Positions 9,824-19,318 of a stretch of DNA of 64,000 nt are shown piece after piece. The number at the start of each line of letters is the position of its first letter. Position 1 is the stretch's first letter. The stretch is from Candidatus Methanomethylicaceae archaeon. GTDB lineage: Archaea > Thermoproteota > Methanomethylicia > Methanomethylicales > Methanomethylicaceae. The position numbers and the translations under genes were made by a program. Below the pieces are notes generated by a model. It was not told where the DNA came from, did no database searches, and saw only the letters and a list, made by a program, of their open reading frames with translations. Location: assembly GCA_026414165.1 (NCBI GenBank), contig JAOAJN010000004.1, positions 62,001 through 126,000 on the forward strand, in the 5' to 3' direction.

Positions 9824-10120
9824 ATGGGCGGCGGAAAAAAGACACCAAAGCCTGCCAAAGAACTTGAGTCTGGCAAGAAAGAAGCCCCAAAGAAGGAAGT
9901 TACAAAAGCTTCCACAACGATCTTGATAGATCCAAAGGTAGTGGATCAGATCAAGAAGGATGTAAGTAAGATGAAGTTTGTAACGCCCTACCAGATCTAC
10001 TCCAAATACAACCTGAAGTACAGCATCTCGAAGGACATACTGGAGAACCTCGCGAGGCAAGGTGTACTCAAGCCCGTCAAGACAGGTCGCCGACTAGATA
10101 TTTATGTGCCTGCCGCATAG
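9824..10120 (+). CDS. rps25e: 30S ribosomal protein S25e
   Basis: KKEVTKASTTILIDPKVVDQIKKDVSKMKFVTPYQIYSKYNLKYSISKDILENLARQGVLKPV. Confidence 0.9.
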   Translation: MGGGKKTPKPAKELESGKKEAPKKEVTKASTTILIDPKVVDQIKKDVSKMKFVTPYQIYSKYNLKYSISKDILENLARQGVLKPVKTGRRLDIYVPAA

Positions 10121-10132
10121 TGGGGCTGACTG

Positions 10133-10501
10133 ATGGATCTTATTGACAAGATCCCCGTGAAGATCTCATTTCAGAGCACTGAGTGCAAAGTTGAACTGGT
10201 CCGAATCTTAGCGCCGAGGACCGTGGAGGCGCTCGTTGGGGCCTTACCTTTCAACTCAAAAGCATTCCTTTGGAAAGAAGAAATCTACTTCGAGACTCCC
10301 GTCACGATGGGTCCTGAGAAGTCCCGCTCTACTGTCCAAACTGGCGACGTCGCCTACTGGCCTCCTGGTAAGGCTTTCTGCATCTTCTACGGAAAGTCTC
10401 AGCCATATAGTCCTGTTAATGTAATCGGAAGGGTCGTTACCGATCTTGATGCCCTAAAAAAGGTAAGGCAGGGTGAATGGGTTAAAGTTTCCCTATTATG
10501 A
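10133..10501 (+). CDS. Cyclophilin-like fold (TM1367-type) protein
   Basis: VEALVGALPFNSKAFLWKEEIYFETPV...TGDVAYWPPGKAFCIFYGKS. Confidence 0.65.
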   Translation: MDLIDKIPVKISFQSTECKVELVRILAPRTVEALVGALPFNSKAFLWKEEIYFETPVTMGPEKSRSTVQTGDVAYWPPGKAFCIFYGKSQPYSPVNVIGRVVTDLDALKKVRQGEWVKVSLL

Positions 10502-10530
10502 CCTGTAGCGCCGCCCCATAAAATTGAGAC

Positions 10531-10872
10531 TTAGATCTCCACGAACTCCGGCTTCTCCTTCAGGTTTATTATGGGAACTGCTATCCACCCTGGTTTAACG
10601 CCCTCGGAGAATGAGATCTCCTCCCTTTCGTCCATCTTTACTAAAATATACCTGCCGTTATATGGCTTATCAGTCACATGGCAGTAAAACAAAGGCAGAC
10701 CGTATTTATCATAGTAGTTGTTATAGACTCCCAGAACTCCATAGTAATGCCTCTCGTTATGTTTAAAATGCACGAGGTATATGGGTTGTCCCATTGATAC
10801 TGTGGATGCAACAAGTCTTGCCAAATCTTTAATATCCTCGACCTCCAATTTCTTTGAAGTTTCCACAGGCAA
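10531..10872 (-). CDS. Hypothetical protein, 113 aa
   Basis: Complete ORF with TTG start and purine-rich SD-like leader; no recognised family. Confidence 0.6.
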   Translation of the reverse strand: MPVETSKKLEVEDIKDLARLVASTVSMGQPIYLVHFKHNERHYYGVLGVYNNYYDKYGLPLFYCHVTDKPYNGRYILVKMDEREEISFSEGVKPGWIAVPIINLKEKPEFVEI

Positions 10873-10896
10873 CCCCCTCTACCCCCTATCTCTCTC

Positions 10897-10928
10897 TACC
10901 TATTTACCTATCTACCTATCTGCCTAAT
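10897..10928. repeat. Short tandem repeat, about 4 imperfect copies of 8-mer TACCTATY
   Basis: tacctatt-tacctatc-tacctatc-tgcctaat read directly in the larC/10531 ORF spacer. Confidence 0.8.
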
Positions 10929-10943
10929 TCTCTTTTTACGCCT

Positions 10944-12134
10944 CTACTTTTTCCTCGACCCCTCTTGGTATTTCTCTTCCACCTGTCTAATTACCTCTTC
11001 CATAACCTCCCTCAGACTCCTGCCCTCGCTGAGCGCTATTTTCTTCAAATCATCAAACTCTGGCTTTAACCTCGACGGTGTCTTACTCCTTTTCACTCTC
11101 ACCTTATATTCTGTGCCGTCTATCTTCACAGTCTCCTCAAAGATCTCCCTGCTTGCCTTAACTCTTTCACACTCAAAAACCTTGACACCAAGCGTCCCTG
11201 TCTCTTCCATTACCACCTTGACAACCTCATCCTTCAGCTCCGGTCTTGCAGCTACCCTTACAGTAAATCCTGGTCTGGACTTCTTCATGAATATGGGCAC
11301 GAAGGAAACATCTTCCGCCACCCCCTTTAACCTATCCCACAACCATCCAAGGATCTCCCCACTGACATCATCTACATTGGTTTCCACCACCCATACTTTT
11401 TCTAACAAACCATCACCCTCTCCTATTATAATCCGAGTAATGTTTGGAACATTCAACTTGAGCGTTCCTACCCCGAGACCGATCCTATTAACGCGGAAGG
11501 CTGGCGGTGCAACCTTCCCAAATGTCAGGGCCGCCACTATAGCTGCCCCTGTGGGGGTGGTGTACTCATAATTCTCGGGCGAAAGTAAAATCGGCATGCC
11601 ACCTCTTTGGATTATATGAAGCGTGGCTGGTGCAGGGATCGGCAGGATTCCATGCCCGCTCCTTATGTGCCCCACTCCTCCTCTTAGCGGTGTAGTGAAG
11701 AACTCCGCACCTTCTAGTCTGAGCTCTTCAAGTGCCTTTATAGTGCCCACTATGTCGACTATCGTATCAATCTCCCCCAGCTCATGTAGAGCGCTTCCGC
11801 CATGAACCTCCCTTTCCGCTTCAATGATCAGTTCCGCTGCCTTCGTTGCTATATCCAAGCCCCAGACGCTCAGACCTACCTTTAATGAGGCTAATTTAAC
11901 CGCCTCAACAAGATCGCCATTATACTTCCTACCATGAATATCATGGACCGCCCTAAGCCCCCTCAGTCCATTTGCCTCCGCCTCTTCAAAAGAAAAGACT
12001 CCATCACCTATAATTGATTTTATTGCTCCTTCCATCTTTATTCTAAGATCCCTCCCGCCCGCATGAACAGCCGCTGCTAGTATCTTATCTCCAGAAACGC
12101 CCGCGGTAGCACAATCAATTATCACTACCTTCAA
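10944..12134 (-). CDS. larC: Nickel pincer cofactor biosynthesis protein LarC
   Basis: MKVVIIDCATAGVSGDKILAAAVHAGG; HELGEIDTIVDIVGT; VWVVETNVDDVSGEILGWL. Confidence 0.9.
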   Translation of the reverse strand: MKVVIIDCATAGVSGDKILAAAVHAGGRDLRIKMEGAIKSIIGDGVFSFEEAEANGLRGLRAVHDIHGRKYNGDLVEAVKLASLKVGLSVWGLDIATKAAELIIEAEREVHGGSALHELGEIDTIVDIVGTIKALEELRLEGAEFFTTPLRGGVGHIRSGHGILPIPAPATLHIIQRGGMPILLSPENYEYTTPTGAAIVAALTFGKVAPPAFRVNRIGLGVGTLKLNVPNITRIIIGEGDGLLEKVWVVETNVDDVSGEILGWLWDRLKGVAEDVSFVPIFMKKSRPGFTVRVAARPELKDEVVKVVMEETGTLGVKVFECERVKASREIFEETVKIDGTEYKVRVKRSKTPSRLKPEFDDLKKIALSEGRSLREVMEEVIRQVEEKYQEGSRKK

Positions 12135-12196
12135 ATATTAGCACCACACTTCATTTTTTTGATTACTGATATAACATTTATTGATTGGTGTAGGCT

Positions 12197-12967
12197 TTGG
12201 AGATTCAGGACATACTCAGTCAACTGAAGAATGGCAAGATCGACGTAGAAGAGGCTACTAGGAGGATTCGTCTACTTGCGCTGAAGGAGATGGAGGGTGC
12301 CTGCATCGACATCTCCAGAAACTTAAGGAAAGGCGTTCCCGAAATAGTCTTCGGCGAGGGCAAATCCAACGAGGCGCTCCTAAATGCGGTCAACGCACTT
12401 CTAGAGGAGGAAGATCTGGCCATTGTTACGAGAGTGACCCCCGCTCAAGCCGAACTTCTAATTAAAAACTTCTCGGGGAAGGCTAAAACTTTCTATAACG
12501 AGAAGGGGCGCGTCGTCACCATAAGGAAAGGTGAAGCGCAGTCGCTGAAGGATCCTCCTGTTGCTATAATTACTGCTGGGAGTGCAGACATACCCGTTGC
12601 CGAAGAAGCTCTTACAATAGTCAATGAGATGGGCTTTAGAACTCTAACTTTTTACGATGTTGGCATCGCAGGTCTCCACAGAATCTTTCCCGTGGCCAAA
12701 AAATGCATTGAGGAGGGTGTAAAGGTTGCGATTGTTGTCGCAGGTATGGAGGGCGCTTTGCCATCGGTTTTCTGCAGTCTATTCTCAGGGATTGTGATTG
12801 GCGTCCCGTCTTCAGTCGGATATGGTTATGGTGGACATGGAAAGGGCGCACTGACAACAATGCTCCAATCGTGCAGCCCTGGCCTTGTCGTTGTGAACAT
12901 TGATAATGGCGTAGGGGCCGGGATCGCTGCAGTTCTTATCGCGCGCTTGTCTTCTAGGGGCGACTGA
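12197..12967 (+). CDS. larB: Nickel pincer cofactor biosynthesis protein LarB
   Basis: PEIVFGEGKSNEALLNAV; ITAGSADIPVAEEA; VVAGMEGALPSVFCSLFSGIVIGVPSSVGYGYG (AIR-carboxylase-like). Confidence 0.9.
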   Translation: MEIQDILSQLKNGKIDVEEATRRIRLLALKEMEGACIDISRNLRKGVPEIVFGEGKSNEALLNAVNALLEEEDLAIVTRVTPAQAELLIKNFSGKAKTFYNEKGRVVTIRKGEAQSLKDPPVAIITAGSADIPVAEEALTIVNEMGFRTLTFYDVGIAGLHRIFPVAKKCIEEGVKVAIVVAGMEGALPSVFCSLFSGIVIGVPSSVGYGYGGHGKGALTTMLQSCSPGLVVVNIDNGVGAGIAAVLIARLSSRGD

Positions 12968-13028
12968 TCGATCCTTTTTTGTCGCCTTCGCGTCTCCCAA
13001 ATACAACCCAGATTGCTCCGCTCTTGGT

Positions 13029-13274
13029 TCAAGTTCTAATTTTCCATTTTAAGTAAACACAATAAGCTATCAACAATATCAGCGGTAAGTAAAAGATCAT
13101 CACCTCAAATTGGAGCTGAAATACGGGCTCTCCAAGAATTCTTCTTGACAACAAGTAGGCATCTATAATACCTAATATAAAAGTCGCAAGTCCCGCATTT
13201 CTCAAATCCTCTTTTACCATAAGGGACTCTTGAACCTCAATCCCATATAAAAATATGCCCACAGAGAAAACCAT
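13029..13274 (-). CDS. Small membrane protein (hypothetical)
   Basis: 81 aa with two hydrophobic segments; complete ORF. Confidence 0.4.
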   Translation of the reverse strand: MVFSVGIFLYGIEVQESLMVKEDLRNAGLATFILGIIDAYLLSRRILGEPVFQLQFEVMIFYLPLILLIAYCVYLKWKIRT

Positions 13275-13336
13275 ATATAGAAGTGCTTTCTGTCTTTTTC
13301 AAGAAATTAATTTTAGTGAATTTGGAGGATGCTGTT

Positions 13337-14986
13337 ATGGCGCAGAGTTTACCAGTATTGGTATTAAAAGAGGGCACCTCAAGAACGACGGGAAGAGATG
13401 CCCAAAGGGCAAACATAATGGCTGCTGTGACACTCGCCGAGGCTATCAGGTCCTCCTTGGGTCCAAAAGGGATGGACAAAATGCTTGTGAGCAGCTTCGG
13501 TGACGTTACCATCAGCAACGACGGTGCAACCATCGTAAAAGAAATGGATGTGCAACATCCCGCAGCGAAGATGATGGTTGAGGTCGCAAAGGCACAAGAC
13601 ACCGAAGTGGGGGACGGAACCACCACTGCCATGGTTCTAGCCGGAGCGCTCCTCAGAAAGGCAGAGGACCTGCTTGATCAAGAAATCCACCCGACTGTAA
13701 TCATCGAAGGCTATAAGAAGGCAATGGAGAAGGCGTTATCCATTATCGATGATATGGCTATAAAGGTCGATCCAACGGATAAGAAAAAGCTCAAGGACGT
13801 TGCTATAACCACCTTGAGCGGAAAGAGTGTTGTTGCGGGTCATTTCGAGAGGCTAGCTGAACTTATAGTGGAAGGAGCACTATCCGTGGCGGAGAAAGTA
13901 GGTGACAAGTACAAGGTTGACCTTGACAACATCAAGCTCGAGAAGAAGAAAGGCGAATCTCTCGACGAGACTCAACTAATCCACGGGATAGTCTTGGACA
14001 AGGAGATCGTCCATCCAGGAATGCCGAAGAGGATTGAGGATGCGAAGGTCGCCATACTCGATTGTCCACTCGAAATCGAGAAGACCGAGATCACCGCAAA
14101 GATAAACATAACGTCCCCTGAACAGATGAAGAGCTTCCTTGACGAAGAAGCTGCGATGCTGAAGAGCATGGTGGACAAAATCGCGGCAACTGGGGCAAAC
14201 TTCGTTGTGGTTCAGAAAGGCATAGACGACATAGCCCAGCACTACCTAGCGAAGAAGGGCATTGCCGCTGTCAGACGAGCCAAGAGATCCGATATTGAGA
14301 ACCTTGCCAAGGCATGCGGCGCAAGGATAGTCACGACCATAGACGATCTCACACCAAAGGACCTTGGCTACGCAAAACTAGTTGAGGAGAGGCGCGTCGG
14401 AAAGGACAAAATGGTCTTCGTTGAAGGTTGCAAGAACCCCAAAGCCGTGACAATACTCGTCAGGGGTGGAACAGATAGATTCGTTGACGAAGCAGAACGC
14501 TCACTTCACGACGCAAAGTGCGTTGTGAGGAATGTCATACAGGACCCGTGGCTGGTTCCAGGCGGAGGCGCACCCGAGGAAGAGATCGCCACAAAACTCA
14601 GGGACTACGCCAAGTCCTTCAGCGGCAGGGAACAGTTGGCGATCCTCAAATTCGCTGAGGCCATGGAGGAGATACCGACAACACTCGCCGAGAACTCTGG
14701 TCTTGACCCAGTAGATATACTCGTCGAGCTCAGGTCCACCCATGCAAGAGGCGAAAAATATGCTGGCGTCAACGTCTTTACGGGCAAGGTCGTTGACATG
14801 GCTAAGGAGAACATCTTCGAGCCGGCAAGTGTAAAGAAGCAAGCCATAAAGTCGGCGACCGAAGCAGCTATAACCCTCCTGAAGATAGATGATATCATCG
14901 CCGCTGCTGCGCCCAAGAAGGAGAAAGAGGAGAAGAAGGGCGAGGGCGGCGAAGAAGGATATCCAGGAATGGGCGGAATGAGTTGA
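13337..14986 (+). CDS. thsA: Thermosome subunit (group II chaperonin)
   Basis: [43 protein letters not shown]-terminal [16 protein letters not shown] at 13337 after GGAGGATGC. Confidence 0.97.
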   Translation: MAQSLPVLVLKEGTSRTTGRDAQRANIMAAVTLAEAIRSSLGPKGMDKMLVSSFGDVTISNDGATIVKEMDVQHPAAKMMVEVAKAQDTEVGDGTTTAMVLAGALLRKAEDLLDQEIHPTVIIEGYKKAMEKALSIIDDMAIKVDPTDKKKLKDVAITTLSGKSVVAGHFERLAELIVEGALSVAEKVGDKYKVDLDNIKLEKKKGESLDETQLIHGIVLDKEIVHPGMPKRIEDAKVAILDCPLEIEKTEITAKINITSPEQMKSFLDEEAAMLKSMVDKIAATGANFVVVQKGIDDIAQHYLAKKGIAAVRRAKRSDIENLAKACGARIVTTIDDLTPKDLGYAKLVEERRVGKDKMVFVEGCKNPKAVTILVRGGTDRFVDEAERSLHDAKCVVRNVIQDPWLVPGGGAPEEEIATKLRDYAKSFSGREQLAILKFAEAMEEIPTTLAENSGLDPVDILVELRSTHARGEKYAGVNVFTGKVVDMAKENIFEPASVKKQAIKSATEAAITLLKIDDIIAAAAPKKEKEEKKGEGGEEGYPGMGGMS

Positions 14987-15240
14987 GTCCAGAGAGTGAG
15001 GGTCGACAGATACTAGGTCCAGAAGTTATGACTAGGTTCGAGAGGGCCCGGGTACTTGGAGCTCGGGCTCTTCAGATCTCTATGGGTGCCCCGCCTCTCA
15101 TAGAGACTACAGGAAATACTCCTTTGGAGATCGCGGAACAGGAACTCAGGATGGGCGTCCTTCCAATAACCATAAGGCGGAAACTTCCCGATGGAAGATA
15201 CCAAGACATACCGCTGAAATGGCTCCTTAAAAACCAATAA
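14983..15240 (+). CDS. rpoK: DNA-directed RNA polymerase subunit K
   Basis: [33 protein letters not shown] start overlaps the thermosome stop (TTGA). Confidence 0.93.
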   Translation: MSPESEGRQILGPEVMTRFERARVLGARALQISMGAPPLIETTGNTPLEIAEQELRMGVLPITIRRKLPDGRYQDIPLKWLLKNQ

Positions 15241-15307
15241 TTTTTTCTTTTTCAGTAAAGTTTTCCACGTTAGTTTTTATCTTTACACTTTATGATATTG
15301 TCATTAG

Positions 15308-15808
15308 CTATACCATTAACGAAAGTCCCGCTTCTGATAGGTCTTTAACCATTAGATATGCGTCCTCCCCGTCCCTATAGTATGCCTCAATAATCCTGCT
15401 CGCCTTAAAACCGAGCTTTCTGTACAACTCGATGGCAGGCTTGTTGCTCACCCTCACCTCTAAGTATATTTCAGTTGCCCCGCACTCACGAACCCTCTTT
15501 ATACCCTCGGTCATGAGGCCGTACCCAATGCCTCTATTCCTGTACTCCTTCATTACAGCAATTGAGATTACATGCCCCTTCTTGGCAAATGTCGTCCTAA
15601 GATTTGAGATCCCGAACTCGATCCTGCACATGTTATAACCAATTACCTTTCCCTCTACCTCTGCCACCAAGAAGATCTTTGGGTTCTCGTAATGGTGTTC
15701 CAGAAAGAAGGCAGGAGAGTAATTTTCTGGAAGACAGACCTTGTTTATAGTCATAACGGCATCAATGTCTTCAGGTCTGAACTCTCTGATGAGATAGTTG
15801 CTATACAC
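15308..15808 (-). CDS. GNAT N-acetyltransferase (RimI/Ard1-like)
   Basis: IREFRPEDIDAVMTINKVCLPENYSPAFFLEH; RNRGIGYGLM; EVRVSNKPAIELYRKLGF. Confidence 0.88.
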   Translation of the reverse strand: MYSNYLIREFRPEDIDAVMTINKVCLPENYSPAFFLEHHYENPKIFLVAEVEGKVIGYNMCRIEFGISNLRTTFAKKGHVISIAVMKEYRNRGIGYGLMTEGIKRVRECGATEIYLEVRVSNKPAIELYRKLGFKASRIIEAYYRDGEDAYLMVKDLSEAGLSLMV

Positions 15809-16004
15809 TTTCCTAACCTTCTTTTTTATCTTTCTTGTCCCTTTCTCTAAACATCACCCTTTAAAATTTTTTAGTTTACTGATTATGTAAGCTGAACCTA
15901 GAGGTTCTGGAAATCCATCAGCAAACTGAACGTAACTTGCAGCTCCCTCTCGTAAGAAATCCTCAAGAAAGTGGAAGAGGTACAAATACCGTGATTTTCA
16001 AAAA

Positions 16005-16592
16005 TCATTCAGAGACCGCCCTTCCACCTTCCCAGTAATGCAGCCAGTACTCCACAAATCTCTGCAATTCCTCTTGACTGCTGGTCGCCAGAATCGCCTC
16101 CTCTCTCTTCAATATCCTATTTCCAGAGAGTGCTATCCCAAAAAACTTCTCCCCTGCCCTCCAAACACCCGCCCAAGTGTCCTTGCCAGAAAGGATCTTC
16201 AGCCCAAAGGCTCCAGACCTTATTGCCTCCAAAATGCGCTGCAGGTTTTTCTCTGCGAAACCGCGTCTTGACTCGAGCCTCTTAATCCCTGCCTCCAGTT
16301 TCTGCCTCTTGAAGGTGTCAACCTCCTCGTTCAAAATCTCCCTAAGTTTTTCAACAGCCTCCATGACCGAAAAATCTGACTCCAAGGCTATGAACACTAA
16401 TGGTCCATAAGTTGCTGGTTGGTTTATGGGCAGGGTTCTGAGGACTGTAAAATTTAGGCAGTTGGCATGTTCAGAGGTCCATCCCCCCCTGCCCCTCTCG
16501 TAAATCACCTCAACCTCCTTACTGCATAGGGGGCAGATGAAAACGATTTTTGGCTCAAACCCTACCTGAACCAACTCTGTTAACCTCTTCAT
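16005..16592 (-). CDS. Hypothetical protein with N-terminal CPLC zinc-binding-like motif
   Basis: FICPLCSKEVEVIYERG...HANCLNF; complete ORF adjacent to the Toprim gene. Confidence 0.6.
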   Translation of the reverse strand: MKRLTELVQVGFEPKIVFICPLCSKEVEVIYERGRGGWTSEHANCLNFTVLRTLPINQPATYGPLVFIALESDFSVMEAVEKLREILNEEVDTFKRQKLEAGIKRLESRRGFAEKNLQRILEAIRSGAFGLKILSGKDTWAGVWRAGEKFFGIALSGNRILKREEAILATSSQEELQRFVEYWLHYWEGGRAVSE

Positions 16593-16626
16593 TCTTTTTA
16601 AAGCTGCAGATATAAATGGACTTTTC

Positions 16627-17031
16627 CTAAAAGAGAGCCTTTTGCCTTATTGCCTTTATCTCCTCCACGTGCCTCACACCCTCTCTTAAGAGGATCTCTT
16701 TAAACGCCCTTCTGAAATAGTGTTGAACCTTTACGCCTCTCTCCTCAAGTTCTCTACTTATGCGGTCCGCCATCTTTATACCCTCTTCATCAAAGTCCAA
16801 AATTACAGCCACACTTCTCCCCCTATAATCTTGGGAGACCTCATCAATAAAAAGCGTCTCCGAATGCCCAAACCCTCTAAATCTCATGACTGGCGTTTTT
16901 AGACCAAACTCCCTCAACGCGTTCTCGTCATTCTGTCCCTCGACTATTACTAGGGAGGTCCCGAAGTTTATGGCGTCAACTAACGACTTTATTTCTTCTG
17001 AAAGTTCAAGATAGTGCTTATGGGACTTCAA
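16627..17031 (-). CDS. Toprim-domain protein (small primase-like / RNase M5-like)
   Basis: SLVIVEGQNDENALREFGL; VAVILDFDEEGIKMADRI. Confidence 0.82.
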   Translation of the reverse strand: MKSHKHYLELSEEIKSLVDAINFGTSLVIVEGQNDENALREFGLKTPVMRFRGFGHSETLFIDEVSQDYRGRSVAVILDFDEEGIKMADRISRELEERGVKVQHYFRRAFKEILLREGVRHVEEIKAIRQKALF

Positions 17032-17130
17032 GTGCCTATCGCTTTTTAGATCCTAATTTCATACATTTTAAACTTTAACGGAATTAAAAACACACAAAAG
17101 TCAATGCTGAAAAATTGGCATTCCAAAATA

Positions 17131-17390
17131 GAGACCGCAGTTGAGGCCGACCTTGAGGAGAAAGCCAGAATTCCAGGCCCCCCATGGCAGAGCCTTTCCT
17201 TCCGACCTTCCCATGCAAGGCTTCCCGCGGTCGTGGCGTCTGATTTTATCCTGACGCCCTGGATCGTCCTCGCCCTGCATCCTGTCCGTTGCACCTACGC
17301 AACCTCATCCGATCCGTTTCCCCGAAGGGTCACGGACCGAACTGCTTTGCTTCGGTGCCGTTACAGGCTCGCTTCGACCTCAACTGCGGC
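17131..17390 (-). ncRNA. Structured RNA, probable signal recognition particle (7S/SRP) RNA
   Basis: Minus-strand ends pair: GCCGCAGTTGAGGTCG with GGCCTCAACTGCGGT (helix 1-like). Alu-like CCTGTAACGGCACCGAAGC; GATGAGGTTGCGTAGGTGCAACGGAC; GGTCGGAAGGAA near the 3' region. AT-rich TATA-like ATAAATTAAAAG 24-34 nt upstream of 17390; T-rich tract after 17131. Canonical helix 8 AGCA not seen. Confidence 0.6.
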
Positions 17391-17569
17391 AAAATATAAT
17401 GCGCTCAACCTTCTTTTAATTTATCTTGTACCTTTCCAAATCAAAGTATTGAACGCGGTTTTCAAGATTGTTCTAACGGGCAAAGAAAACGCGGGTTCTT
17501 TTCTCATATCATTTGCGGCTGATCGGCTAATTTTGTTTTTAAATGCATAAATCAATTTTTCATGACGGA

Positions 17570-18271
17570 TCATTTTATCAAATTCAGCGTCTCCAGCGCC
17601 GCTTTTATACTTCTCTCGACACCCCTTATCGTCTTCACATCGTCAATCACCCTGTCTCCCTTCCCGAAGATCTTTCCCGTGACTGTTAAGACGGCAGCTG
17701 CCCTGTAACCTCTTAACGAGCCTATGGCAAATATCACTGAGCATTCCATTTCAAAACTCAGGACTCCCCTCGATGCCCAATAACTCGCATCCTCTTCCTC
17801 TTCCAGATAAAAAGTATCGCTAGTACAGACTGGTCCGACATGATACCTGCTCCCCTCAAGATTCTTGACCAGCATTCTGACGATCTCTTCATCTGCAACG
17901 GTCTTACCTCCCTTCTTCATATATGCCCTAGATGCCCCGTCCAAAGGCACGGCACTTGTTGGCACTATTATGTCGCCGAGCTCTACATCTTTTCCGATCC
18001 CGCCCGTCGTGCCGACCCTTATTACATACTTTGCCCCTAGCGCCGCCAACTCTTCCATGACGATGGCTGCCGAAGGTGTGCCCATCCCAGTCGTCGAGAC
18101 CGTCACCTTGACATCCTTATACTTGCCCGTGAAGGTCAGGAGCCCCCTATTTTCATTTACGAGTTTTGGCTCACCCAAAAACTCAGCCACCATCTTAGTC
18201 CTTCCCGGATCCCCGCACACAATTACTCTCTCAGCCACTTCTCCCATCTTACACCTTATATGATACAACAC
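17570..18271 (-). CDS. Nucleoside phosphorylase (PNP/UDP family)
   Basis: VIVCGDPGRTKMVAEFL; TGMGTPSAAIVMEEL; RVGTTGGIG; FEMECSVIFAIGSLRGYRAAAVL. Confidence 0.9.
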   Translation of the reverse strand: MLYHIRCKMGEVAERVIVCGDPGRTKMVAEFLGEPKLVNENRGLLTFTGKYKDVKVTVSTTGMGTPSAAIVMEELAALGAKYVIRVGTTGGIGKDVELGDIIVPTSAVPLDGASRAYMKKGGKTVADEEIVRMLVKNLEGSRYHVGPVCTSDTFYLEEEEDASYWASRGVLSFEMECSVIFAIGSLRGYRAAAVLTVTGKIFGKGDRVIDDVKTIRGVERSIKAALETLNLIK

Positions 18272-18280
18272 GATCGCCCG

Positions 18281-19318
18281 CTAGGTGGTCACTTTTCCTA
18301 TTTTTCCTTCGGCGAGTGCTGACTTTATCTCCCTGGCGATCCTCCTTCCCATACTCATTGGCTCGTCGAAGAGAAGACTGCTGTAAGGGGATCCGTCAAT
18401 GAAGAGGTTTGTGCCCGCCACGATTCTTCCCGAGAACTCGAAGGTGTATAATTTTCCATCTTCATCGCATATCATCTCGAGGCAGAACGGTCCTATTATT
18501 CCAGGCGGAACAAGCCTTTCTGTGGCGGCTATGAACTTCTCACCCGCATCGAAGATCTCTGAGAGGAGAGACTCTCTGAGCACAATGGGCAGGTTCCCAA
18601 TTACTCTGAATGTGGGTATCAGATCAAGCTCCAGTTGATCTTTGGCACATATCCTACCTATACCATCGACATTGCTCTCGTACCTCCTGTCGCACCCTAG
18701 GAGCTCAAGCCTCCCGAGTATGGGAGAGTAGAAGTAATGTGGGTAGAGGGTCACACCAAGGATGTACTCCTGAATGAATACCTTATCTACTTCGTTTTCC
18801 TTCAAAAGCCCCCTTCTCACAACCTCTTTCATCTTCCTTTTGAGGTCGTCCCCACTCCTTGCAATAAAGTACCCTCTTCCACCCTCGGCTCCCGGAAGTT
18901 TCACGATAACAGGTCTGTCCACATCTTCTGCGGACTCGAACTTCTTCGGTATCCTTATGCCTGCCTCCCTCAGTATGCGATCCTTTAGCGTTCGGTCAAA
19001 CTCCCACCTAAATATCCACCTGTTTCCAAAGATCGGCGGTCTGAACTTCCTCTCAAACTCTTCCAGACGCCCACCAGAGATGAGAGTTCCATGGGGAACG
19101 AAGATCGCCCCCCTCTTGAGGAGCTCCTCTTGCACCTCATCCTGCAATAAATCCTCTGGACCGTTAATCGTGAGCATTTCATCGGCAAGACCATATCTTC
19201 CATACAAGACCTCCCTCCCTTTGGGACAGAGGAGGAAGGTCTTTAGCCCTTCCATCCTTGCTCCCTTAAGAATCTGTAGCGCTGAATGGGATCCTATGGT
19301 GGCTATGCAGCCCATCAA
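18281..19318 (-). CDS. PurP-family ATP-grasp ligase (formate-AICAR ligase paralog)
   Basis: IATIGSHSALQILKGARMEGLKTFLLCPKGRE; IFVPHGTL; PPGIIGPFCLEMICDEDGKLYTFEFSGRIVAGTN. Confidence 0.85.
   Translation of the reverse strand: MMGCIATIGSHSALQILKGARMEGLKTFLLCPKGREVLYGRYGLADEMLTINGPEDLLQDEVQEELLKRGAIFVPHGTLISGGRLEEFERKFRPPIFGNRWIFRWEFDRTLKDRILREAGIRIPKKFESAEDVDRPVIVKLPGAEGGRGYFIARSGDDLKRKMKEVVRRGLLKENEVDKVFIQEYILGVTLYPHYFYSPILGRLELLGCDRRYESNVDGIGRICAKDQLELDLIPTFRVIGNLPIVLRESLLSEIFDAGEKFIAATERLVPPGIIGPFCLEMICDEDGKLYTFEFSGRIVAGTNLFIDGSPYSSLLFDEPMSMGRRIAREIKSALAEGKIGKVTT

Noticed and set aside
15870-15960. Possible C/D-box sRNA (CTGA and TGATGG-like boxes in spacer)
   Set aside because: Boxes are imperfect and wrongly spaced; no convincing C'/D' pair or terminal stem.
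17104-17550. 148-aa ORF over the structured RNA (and 17046..17294 on minus)
   Set aside because: Coincides with an RNA with paired ends and TATA-like upstream box; translation not protein-like.
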